A stretch of 19,801 nt of DNA from an uncultured Clostridia bacterium (GTDB taxonomy: Bacteria > Bacillota > Clostridia > Christensenellales > Borkfalkiaceae), in the NCBI GenBank assembly GCA_934271245.1, contig CAKQQY010000031.1:1-19801 (forward strand), in the 5' to 3' direction. A program made the position numbers and the translations under genes. This document shows, piece after piece, positions 8,832 through 15,144 of this stretch. The notes beneath the pieces are model-generated. The model searched no databases. It was not told the origin of the DNA and saw only the letters and a program-made list of their open reading frames with translations. The number at the start of each line of letters is the position of its first letter. Positions within the stretch are counted from its first letter, which is position 1.

Positions 8832-9766
8832 CAGAACAACCCCCTTCCGGCAATTTTTTTGCTTACGAAGTTACCTACGGTAAGCAATACTACCGACACT
8901 ATCGACTGCAAAAGTCCGAGCGCCGTCGTAAAGGAATATCTTCTTTGCGAGATACCGAGTTTCCAGGAGTACGTCGCCAAAACTTCGCCGCGCTCTAAGT
9001 TTATCGCGTTCTGGAACACGTAAACGTGTTCGAACGAGTTGTTTAAAAGTCCGCTGATATTCAGAAGCAAAAACACCGTTATCGTCGGCGCGATGGACGG
9101 AAGGGTGATATATATCATCGCCTGCCATCTGTTTACCCCTTCGATGTCCGCCGCTTCGTACATTTCCATACTGATACCGGCTATCGCCGCCGTGTATATT
9201 ATCGAACCCCAGCCCGTTCCTTTTATCATAGAAGTTATTACCATGGTCGCCCAGAAATACTGCGAATCGCCGAGATTTACGGGATTTTCGGGCGATGAAA
9301 GTCCGAAAACTTCGAGTATGGGATTGATTATACCCGTAGTCATATCCATCATACCGAGACAGATTCCGCCGAATACCATCCAGGACAGAAAGTTCGGCAA
9401 TATACATATCGTCTGTACCGCGCTTTTATATTTCGCGTGGAATATTTCGTTGAGCATAAGCGCGAATACTATCGGCATCGGGAACAGCACCACAAGGCAG
9501 ATAAGGTTTAACCCTATCGTGTTTACAAGCACGTTTACGAAATTGTAGTCGTCGAATATTCTCGCAAAGTTCTTAAATCCTACGAATTCGCCCGTAAATA
9601 TCACGTTCATTATGTCAAACTTTTTATCCCCGTCTTTAAAGGCGAGAACTAATCCCGACATAGGTATATAAACGAACATTATTACGAATATAAGACCCAA
9701 ACTCGCAAGCGACAGGATTTGCCAGTCGTTTACCGTCATTTTGCGCTTTTGTGTTTTCCCCGTCAT
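8831..9766 (-). CDS. Carbohydrate ABC importer permease (LplB/YteP type)
   Basis: 311 residues. The N-terminus (MTGKTQKRKMTVNDWQILSL) leads into the first membrane segment, with about six segments in all. The EAA motif is EAADIEGVNRWQAMIYITLP, and IAGRGLF is a common end for this permease class. ATG 9766 overlaps the stop of the upstream 660-aa surface-protein gene by 4 nt (ATGA), with AGAAGG 7 nt upstream, so translation of an importer subunit is coupled to that of a secreted repeat protein. Partner of the 297-aa permease and the 613-aa binding protein. Confidence 0.94.
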   Translation of the reverse strand: MTGKTQKRKMTVNDWQILSLASLGLIFVIMFVYIPMSGLVLAFKDGDKKFDIMNVIFTGEFVGFKNFARIFDDYNFVNVLVNTIGLNLICLVVLFPMPIVFALMLNEIFHAKYKSAVQTICILPNFLSWMVFGGICLGMMDMTTGIINPILEVFGLSSPENPVNLGDSQYFWATMVITSMIKGTGWGSIIYTAAIAGISMEMYEAADIEGVNRWQAMIYITLPSIAPTITVFLLLNISGLLNNSFEHVYVFQNAINLERGEVLATYSWKLGISQRRYSFTTALGLLQSIVSVVLLTVGNFVSKKIAGRGLF

Positions 9767-11745
9767 TTGTTTACCTTCTTTTTATTCTTTCCGACAACTA
9801 TCAGAGCCCCCGCAAGCGTTATCGCCGCGGCGATTATCCCAGCGCCGTCCGCGGTTGCCGCGCAGCCTTTTTTCTCTTCTTCGGCGGGTTTATCGTACTT
9901 CTTGCCGAATTCTGCTTTTACCGTTACGTCTTTATCGTAATCTACGTAATACGTTTCCGTCGGCAACCCCGTCGATTTTCCGTTAACGCTTATCTTTTTT
10001 AATTCGAAACCGTCTTCCGCCCTGAACGAAAAACGGATTCTGCCGTTTTTGATTTCGTATTCCGCCTTTCCGTTACCGACGCTTTCCGTTTCTATACGGA
10101 TTTTCCTTACGGTGACTTTGAACGTCGCGTCGTCGGTTAAGTTTTTCGCTTCGTACGAATTATCTTCGAGCGGCACCGCTTCGCCGTTCAGTTCCGCGCG
10201 TTCGATTAAGTAACCTTCGCTTACTATTACGTTAAACGTTACTTTCGAACCCGATTTTACGTAGTAGACGGTTGCGCCGTCTTTATCGTTCACTTCCGTT
10301 TCTATTCCCGAAAGTTTATAACTTATCTTAAATTCCGTATCCCGGGTAAGTTCGGTTACGTATTCGTTTGCGGTAAGTTTTTTCTCTTCGCCGTTTACGG
10401 TAAACGTTTTTACCGAATACCCCGTATTAGGCTTGGCGGTAAAGGTCAGTATCCCTTTTTCCACTTTATATTCCGCGGTTCCGCCGCCGCCCGAAACGTT
10501 TACGCTTACCTTGTAAAGGTCTGAGTATTCGTTGAATTTATGCGTTTCGTTACCGCTAAAGTTTGCGGTAATTCTTTCGTTACCGTCGGCAAAACAGTAC
10601 ACCGTGTTTTTATTTTCCGTGCCGAGAGAAGAATATTCCGTTACGTTTCCGATTTCCGCGTATTCGCCCGAAGTATCTATCGTTATTATTATTTCCGATA
10701 TGAGCGTTACGTTTTTATCGAATTCCCCGTAAGGCAGGCAAAGCGTTCCGTTAAGCCCCTTTCCGATAACTATCGCTTCGCCGTCGGCGGCGACTTTGCC
10801 GTATTCGTAATCGCCGGTCGCGAAAGAATATTCTTTATTCGCCGTATAATCGAGATTCGCCCTTTCGCCGTTATAGACAAGGCTTATTTTTACCTTTATA
10901 CCTTTTTCGCTTAACGCGTTAAAGTTAATTAAGATTGCCGAACGCGCGTTTACGGGCGACTCGGACAAGAGCGTTATTTCGGCGTAACCTTCCGTTTTTA
11001 TCACGAGAGATTTAAGTCTGCCGTTTTCCGCGTAACCGTCTTTTACGTCGTATTGCGTTTCGTAATTCGCCGTCAAGTCGCACCGTTTCGACGTGAATTT
11101 TTCGCTCGTAAGTTTGCCGCTTTCGTCAAACGCGAGATTATTAAAGTCGGTTATTCCTTTTCCGCTCGTCGCGTTTACCTTATCCGCTATAAAGATATCT
11201 CTTAAAAGGTAATGGTTTTTATGCGACGTGTCGCCTAAAAGAACCAACTCTTTTACAGTTACGTCCTGGTCTAAAACCTCGGCGAGTTTTATATATATTT
11301 TGCCGTTAAAACCCGTTTTCACGAGATACCAACTGGTGTCGTCAAACGGTTTATTCGGAACGGTGAACCCCGCCGTGGTGACGTTTTCTATTCTCTTTTT
11401 ACTGTCGAGATTGTGTTCCACGCCCGTTTCGTCTACGAGTATTATCTGATAAAACGCGTATATATCGCCCGAAGCGTGTTCCACCGAATCGATTCGCATA
11501 TCGAGTACGAGATATTCCGTTTTCGTTGCCCTTAAATTTTCGTCCGCCGTTATTCTGACTTCCGATTTTACGCCCGTGGCGTCTATCTTTAAACCTTCCG
11601 CTTTTTCGTACCTTTCGGTAAGATTTACCGAATCCGCGCGGACGGTTTTGTTAAAACCTGCGGCGACGAACGTCGTTATCGCCGCGATAAATACCGCTAT
11701 CAGCGATAAAACCGATTTTTTAGGCGAGATAATTTTATTCTTCAT
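9763..11745 (-). CDS. Secreted multi-repeat surface protein (660 aa) with KKGC-type C-terminal membrane tail
   Basis: Signal peptide at residues 1-37 (cleavage likely VRA/DS). Two beta-sandwich-like modules carry the locus signature as TGFNGKIYIKLAEV and KGLNGTLCLPYGEF. Three InlB-B-like repeats of about 70 residues follow, each with an N-terminal G-x-A-x-Y strand, a middle 'x-x-G-Y/F' turn and a V/L-NG turn (TFTVNGEEK, RAELNGEAV, KISVNGKST). The tail is EEKKGCAATADG, a hydrophobic helix and GKNKKKVNK. The start overlaps the 690-aa gene by 11 nt and the stop overlaps the permease gene by 4 nt. The repeats resemble Pfam 'divergent InlB B-repeat' domains (family recognition by pattern). Likely a surface adhesin or substrate-binding protein; no catalytic domain seen. 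Confidence 0.82.
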   Translation of the reverse strand: MKNKIISPKKSVLSLIAVFIAAITTFVAAGFNKTVRADSVNLTERYEKAEGLKIDATGVKSEVRITADENLRATKTEYLVLDMRIDSVEHASGDIYAFYQIILVDETGVEHNLDSKKRIENVTTAGFTVPNKPFDDTSWYLVKTGFNGKIYIKLAEVLDQDVTVKELVLLGDTSHKNHYLLRDIFIADKVNATSGKGITDFNNLAFDESGKLTSEKFTSKRCDLTANYETQYDVKDGYAENGRLKSLVIKTEGYAEITLLSESPVNARSAILINFNALSEKGIKVKISLVYNGERANLDYTANKEYSFATGDYEYGKVAADGEAIVIGKGLNGTLCLPYGEFDKNVTLISEIIITIDTSGEYAEIGNVTEYSSLGTENKNTVYCFADGNERITANFSGNETHKFNEYSDLYKVSVNVSGGGGTAEYKVEKGILTFTAKPNTGYSVKTFTVNGEEKKLTANEYVTELTRDTEFKISYKLSGIETEVNDKDGATVYYVKSGSKVTFNVIVSEGYLIERAELNGEAVPLEDNSYEAKNLTDDATFKVTVRKIRIETESVGNGKAEYEIKNGRIRFSFRAEDGFELKKISVNGKSTGLPTETYYVDYDKDVTVKAEFGKKYDKPAEEEKKGCAATADGAGIIAAAITLAGALIVVGKNKKKVNK

Positions 11746-13807
11746 TTTTTCTTCCCCCGATAAGCGCTAACGCTGCAAGCGCGGTTATTACGAATATTAT
11801 CGGCGCCGTTGCCGTTATTCCCGAATTACAGCCGCCCTTTTCCGTTACGGGCGCGGATTTCGATTCGGTAAACGTTACCTTAAAATACACGCCGCCTTTT
11901 AATTCGCATTTATATTTGCCGTCGGTAAGCGTTACGTCTATACCGTTTACCGTTACCGATTCCGTTTCGTAACCGTTATCCGCAACCACCGTGAATTCTA
12001 CGCTGCCGTCGGTTTCGTTCGTAATATACTCCGCGTAGCCGTTACCCGAAGCGGACACGGTGACGAGACTTTCGAATATTACCGACAGGAAGTTGTCTTT
12101 ATCGTTTGCGGCGGTTATAGTCTCTCCGTCTATCGTAGCGCGTTTGCCGTTTAAGTACGCTTCTTTTACGATATACCCGAAGTCGGGTTTTACGGTGTAT
12201 TCCGCAGTTTTATGGTCTTTTGTCGTTTTTACCGTTACGCTTCCGCCGTCGGTACTCGTAAATTCGCTTTTATAATCCTTAAAAGTCGCCGTTACTTTAT
12301 AGTTTTTATCGAATAACGCCGCGTATTCGCCGTTTTCGTCGGTATTTACGGGGTTACCGTTTACCGTTACCGAATACAGGTACGACCCGTCGTTCGGCGT
12401 TGCCGTTATTATTACGTTATCGCCTTCGATTCTGTAAGTCGCCGTTCCGTTACCCGTCGTTTCGATTTGCACCGTACGGGCGTCGAACGTCGCGATTAAA
12501 TTTATATCTTCGTGGTATTCGGTTATCGTATACTTTCCGTCGACAACCGAGTCGGTTACGTCTTCGCCGTTTATCGTTACTTCTCTTAACGTATATTTTC
12601 TGTCCGTCGGCGTGAACTTAAAGGTTACGCTTCCGTCGGAATTTTCCGTTTTATCTACCTTTCCTTTACCTTCGGAACTTTGCGACACGCCGTATTTTAC
12701 TTCCGCTTTTATAAATTCCGCGCTTATCACGATATTGCCGTTTATAGGTATTTCGGTACCGACGATCTCTTCGCCGTTGGCGGTGATTTTTACGAGTTTA
12801 TAGCCGTTATCCGGTTTTGCGGTTACGACCGCTATCGTTTTATCGCCGTTTTTGTAGTAAGTGACCGTTCCGTTTTTGATATCCGTCGCAACGCTTACCA
12901 TATACTCTAAACACGTCGCCGAAAACTCGGTAAGATTTTCCGTATCCGTCTTCAACACGCCGTTTACGAGTTGATTTTTAACGTTTTCGCCGTTAAGTTT
13001 TACCGAATAAAAGTACCAGCCCGACTCCGCTTTTACTTCTATCTCCGTTTCGCTTCCCTTTTCGGTATATCTTACCGAAGTGCCTACGTTTTCCGATGTT
13101 ATTTTTTTGCCGTTTCTAGTTAGCGAGTTATTTACTATTTCCGTCGCAACGGGGGTAAACGAAGTTTTATTTTCGTTTTCCTTTCCGCTACAGGTAAACA
13201 CTTCGCCCACGGTATAGGTTACGTAATGCGTCATATCCGAAAGGAAAGATATTCCGTCGATCGTTACGTTTTCGGTTAAAAAGTCCCCGAGATAAATATA
13301 AAACGTTCCGTTAAAACCTTTCTTTATTACGTAATAACTCTGCGGATTATCTGCCGTTCCCGACGTCTTTTTGTTCGCCACCGAATACGCTTTGCCGTCC
13401 GTCGTGTAACATTTTATCCTGTCCGCCGTTACCCTGCCGCTTCCGCCCGTAGCGGCGTAATCCGCTTCGGTAAAACCTTCCGGCATGGTTTTTATTCCGT
13501 TATAGTTTTTGGGAAGAGCAAGCGAATATTCCGTTTCGCCGCGGTACAGCGATATGCGGATATACGCGAACGCGTCCGACGTGTTTTTTATGTCTTTCAC
13601 GTTCATCGTTATCGCGATAAATCCGTCTTTACTTATTTCCGTTTCGGAAAAATCGTATCTCATTCTCGCAAGCGGTCCGCGCGCAACGATTTCGTCGGCG
13701 GCGTTCTCTTCCGCTCTTGCGCCGGTAAATCCAAAAGTCGTAAATACGGCGCACAAAACGACGAAAGTCGTCATTAAAATTCTTTTTAACGTCGTTGATT
13801 TTTTCAT
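11735..13807 (-). CDS. Secreted multi-repeat surface protein (690 aa) with KGGC-type C-terminal membrane tail; first gene of the long operon
   Basis: Signal peptide at residues 1-32 (ARA/EE). One N-terminal module has ITADRIKCYTTDGKAYSVANK-like sequence (RIKCYTTDGKAYSVANK) and KGFNGTFYIYLGDF, closely like the second module of the 704-aa protein. About six InlB-B-like repeats follow, recognisable by their turns: VKLNGENV, ITANGEEI, VTINGEDV, VTVNGNPV, AYLNGKRA and VTVNGIDV. The tail is TEKGGCNSG, a hydrophobic segment and GGRKNEE. ATG 13807 has AAAGGG 8 nt upstream and a near-consensus promoter about 32-60 nt upstream. Being first in the operon, it should be the most abundant product. Function unknown; a long surface stalk with a distal binding module is inferred. 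Confidence 0.84.
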   Translation of the reverse strand: MKKSTTLKRILMTTFVVLCAVFTTFGFTGARAEENAADEIVARGPLARMRYDFSETEISKDGFIAITMNVKDIKNTSDAFAYIRISLYRGETEYSLALPKNYNGIKTMPEGFTEADYAATGGSGRVTADRIKCYTTDGKAYSVANKKTSGTADNPQSYYVIKKGFNGTFYIYLGDFLTENVTIDGISFLSDMTHYVTYTVGEVFTCSGKENENKTSFTPVATEIVNNSLTRNGKKITSENVGTSVRYTEKGSETEIEVKAESGWYFYSVKLNGENVKNQLVNGVLKTDTENLTEFSATCLEYMVSVATDIKNGTVTYYKNGDKTIAVVTAKPDNGYKLVKITANGEEIVGTEIPINGNIVISAEFIKAEVKYGVSQSSEGKGKVDKTENSDGSVTFKFTPTDRKYTLREVTINGEDVTDSVVDGKYTITEYHEDINLIATFDARTVQIETTGNGTATYRIEGDNVIITATPNDGSYLYSVTVNGNPVNTDENGEYAALFDKNYKVTATFKDYKSEFTSTDGGSVTVKTTKDHKTAEYTVKPDFGYIVKEAYLNGKRATIDGETITAANDKDNFLSVIFESLVTVSASGNGYAEYITNETDGSVEFTVVADNGYETESVTVNGIDVTLTDGKYKCELKGGVYFKVTFTESKSAPVTEKGGCNSGITATAPIIFVITALAALALIGGRKNEE

Positions 13808-13837
13808 CCTTTTTACCCTTTATCTTTTTTACCCTTT
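13806..13837 (-). repeat. 16-nt tandem duplication in the leader of the long operon, spanning the ribosome binding site
   Basis: On the plus strand, ATCCTTTTTACCCTTT (13806-13821) is followed directly by ATCTTTTTTACCCTTT (13822-13837), identical at 15 of 16 positions. On the coding strand this places AAAGGG twice, at 8 and about 24 nt before ATG 13807. The proximal copy is the likely ribosome binding site. The distal one could be a standby site or a by-product of slippage. Confidence 0.75.
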
Positions 13838-13838
13838 C

Positions 13839-13867
13839 ATTATAAGTGTTTGCTTTTTTCTTATCAA
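13839..13867 (-). promoter_or_regulatory. Sigma-A-type promoter of the 11-gene operon
   Basis: Coding strand: -35 TTGATA (13867-13862), a 17-nt spacer and a perfect -10 TATAAT (13844-13839). Transcription should begin near 13832, giving a leader of about 25 nt. The following genes are spaced by -11 to +23 nt, with no internal terminator seen down to position 1, so this promoter probably drives the whole block. Confidence 0.8.
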
Positions 13868-13880
13868 TATGAAAATTGAT
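13863..13880. promoter_or_regulatory. Palindrome overlapping the -35 box: candidate operator
   Basis: ATCAATATGAAAATTGAT has 6-bp inverted arms (ATCAAT / ATTGAT) around a 6-nt centre. It covers most of the -35 hexamer and the bases upstream of it, where a repressor would block polymerase. Which protein binds is unknown; the two encoded regulators (AraC type, RpiR type) are candidates. Confidence 0.5.
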
Positions 13881-13940
13881 TGTTATACTTTTAAAAAATG
13901 ATTTTTTGACGTCGGCTATCTTTTTCGTTTGAGTTTACGA

Positions 13941-13999
13941 TTTTTGGCGTTTTTTACCCGTTTTTACGCTTTATCGCTCTCTTTTCGGCGTTTTTTACC
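13941..13999. promoter_or_regulatory. Pair of 18-nt direct repeats, 41 nt apart, in the divergent promoter region
   Basis: TTTTTGGCGTTTTTTACC (13941-13958) and TTTTCGGCGTTTTTTACC (13982-13999) match at 17 of 18 positions. The repeat distance is close to four helical turns, so both faces align. AraC-family proteins typically bind direct repeats, and the neighbouring gene encodes one, so these are candidate activator sites. They are about 75-135 nt upstream of the -35 box of the long operon. Binding is inferred. Confidence 0.5.
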
Positions 14000-14062
14000 T
14001 TTATATCTTCTGACCCGTAATAATTCTTTTTGTCTTTTTTAATTATTTTTTACAAAAAGTTA

Positions 14063-14091
14063 TTGTCTTTCTCTCCCGTTTGAGATATACT
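14063..14091 (+). promoter_or_regulatory. Promoter of the AraC-family gene, placed so that the mRNA would be leaderless
   Basis: TTGTCT (14063-14068), a 17-nt spacer and TATACT (14086-14091). Only 6 nt separate the -10 box from ATG 14098, so the expected transcription start falls on or beside the start codon. No Shine-Dalgarno-like sequence precedes the ATG, which agrees with this. Confidence 0.6.
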
Positions 14092-14097
14092 TTTTTT

Positions 14098-14928
14098 ATG
14101 AAGTTCAAATACCTTATCAAAAACAGTTTGCCGAAGAACGTTAAAGTTCCTCCGCACGCTCATAACTGTTACGAGTTTATTTACTACTTCTCCGCCGAAG
14201 GCGAGATTCAGTACAATTCCGACTACAAAAGTTCTTCGGAAGAAAAACTCGTTTACACGCCTTTTAAAAACGGCGCCGTTAAAAGCGCGTCTTTTACCGA
14301 CAAATCTTTCATCATTATCCCACCGGGGATTGTGCATAACGAGATTAACCGCGAAAAATCTTCCGTGGTCGCCATAGGTTTCGACGTAGAACCCGACGAA
14401 AAAGTTATTTTGGACGGGCTTATTCTTAAACCGTTCGAAGATTCCTTTAACGTTCAGAGTTCGGTGAACGAGATTTTAGAAGAATTCTTCGATTCTCCGC
14501 CCCATTCCGGTCTTATGATAGATTCTCTGCTTACGCAGATTATCATCAAAATTTCGCGCTTATTATTAAAAACCAACGAACAGGTAGATTTTAACTTCAT
14601 CCGTCAGTACCTTGACGAATACTATATGACCGACGTGGACATAGACGCGATTTCCAAACAAATAGGATATTCGAAATCTCATTTCAGAGCGGTGTTCCGC
14701 AAAAAATTCAACGTGAGTTTCAAGCAGTATATTCTTAACAAGCGGTTAGAGTACGCCGAATCGGCTTTGAAAAATTCTTTCTTACCCTTACACGAAATCG
14801 CCGTGAACAGCGGTTTCGAAGATTATTATCAGTTCAGCGTTTTCTTTAAGAAAAAGACGGGACTTTCGCCCAAAGTGTTCAGATTAAAATACGGCAAAGC
14901 CGTGGACGAAAACGGCAACGATTTATAA
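14098..14928 (+). CDS. AraC-family transcriptional regulator with N-terminal cupin sensor
   Basis: 276 residues from ATG 14098. An upstream in-frame TTG at 14080 lies inside the promoter and has no ribosome site, so it is rejected. An N-terminal cupin-like sensor (about 17-96) has PPHAHNCYEFIYYFSAEGE and FIIIPPGIVHNEI, the conserved beta-barrel strands of AraC sensor domains. The C-terminal double helix-turn-helix occupies about 165-265: DIDAISKQIGYSKSHFRAVF (181-200), then LHEIAVNSGFEDYYQFSVFF (231-250) and the signature end KKTGLSPKVFRLKYGK. It is divergent from the surface/transport operon, and probably activates it in response to a small sugar bound by the cupin (inference from family and position). 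The AraC-plus-LplABC arrangement is common in Clostridia. Confidence 0.92.
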   Translation: MKFKYLIKNSLPKNVKVPPHAHNCYEFIYYFSAEGEIQYNSDYKSSSEEKLVYTPFKNGAVKSASFTDKSFIIIPPGIVHNEINREKSSVVAIGFDVEPDEKVILDGLILKPFEDSFNVQSSVNEILEEFFDSPPHSGLMIDSLLTQIIIKISRLLLKTNEQVDFNFIRQYLDEYYMTDVDIDAISKQIGYSKSHFRAVFRKKFNVSFKQYILNKRLEYAESALKNSFLPLHEIAVNSGFEDYYQFSVFFKKKTGLSPKVFRLKYGKAVDENGNDL

Positions 14929-14957
14929 TTTTTACCATTTTACGGCAACGACTTATA
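14912..14957 (+). repeat. Direct repeat of the 3' end of the AraC-family gene
   Basis: ACGGCAACGATTTATA (14912-14927, covering the last codons and stop) recurs as ACGGCAACGACTTATA (14942-14957), 30 nt downstream, identical at 15 of 16 positions. It looks like a short tandem duplication of the gene end; no function assigned. Confidence 0.6.
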
Positions 14958-14984
14958 CTCTTTTTTTTGGATTCGCAAAAAAAC

Positions 14985-15013
14985 AAACGCGGAAGAAAAA
15001 TTCTTCCGCGTTT
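14985..15013. terminator. Bidirectional intrinsic terminator between convergent transcripts
   Basis: A 13-bp perfect stem, AAACGCGGAAGAA / TTCTTCCGCGTTT, has a 3-nt loop at 14998-15000. On the plus strand T-rich sequence follows (TTTTTAATTT), serving the AraC-family gene. On the minus strand TTTGTTTGTTTTTTT follows, serving the operon that ends at 15024. Confidence 0.88.
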
Positions 15014-15023
15014 TTAATTTTCA

Positions 15024-15140
15024 TTAAAACTCGTTATCCCACAATTTATCGTAGTCTATAAAGTTATCGCACGATACCAAAAGCACTTCCTGTTCGTTTT
15101 TTATCAACTCGATTTCGGGTTTAAGATATTTCGTTTTCAT
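15024..15140 (-). CDS. 38-residue peptide downstream of the 704-aa surface protein
   Basis: A short gene from ATG 15140 to TAA 15024. It begins MKTKYLKPEIELIKNEQ and ends with a Cys- and Asp-rich tail, CDNFIDYDKLWDNEF. A very strong ribosome site (GGGGGAGG, 9 nt before the ATG) is embedded in the last codons of the surface-protein gene, whose stop is 4 nt upstream, and the terminator lies 11 nt downstream. This placement supports real translation. No signal peptide or membrane segment. The 'KPxIExI' opening followed by a variable acidic tail recalls small uncharacterised Clostridia peptides and some peptide-natural-product precursors, but no modifying enzyme is in the window. Function unknown. 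Confidence 0.75.
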   Translation of the reverse strand: MKTKYLKPEIELIKNEQEVLLVSCDNFIDYDKLWDNEF

Positions 15141-15144
15141 TTAT

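Noticed and set aside
9039..9548. Plus-strand 169-codon frame with hydrophobic stretches
   Set aside because: Antisense image of the membrane segments of the 311-aa permease.
9763..13807. InlB-B-like protein repeats as a possible DNA tandem array
   Set aside because: The repeats are conserved only at protein level and are divergent in nucleotide sequence, so they are not listed as DNA repeats.
13509..13901. Plus-strand 130-codon frame opposite the start of the 690-aa gene and its promoter
   Set aside because: It is antisense to a well-supported secreted protein, has no ribosome site and runs through the promoter region; its hydrophobic look comes from the opposite-strand codon pattern.
14080..14097. 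TTG start six codons upstream for the AraC-family gene
   Set aside because: It lies between the -35 and -10 boxes and has no ribosome site.
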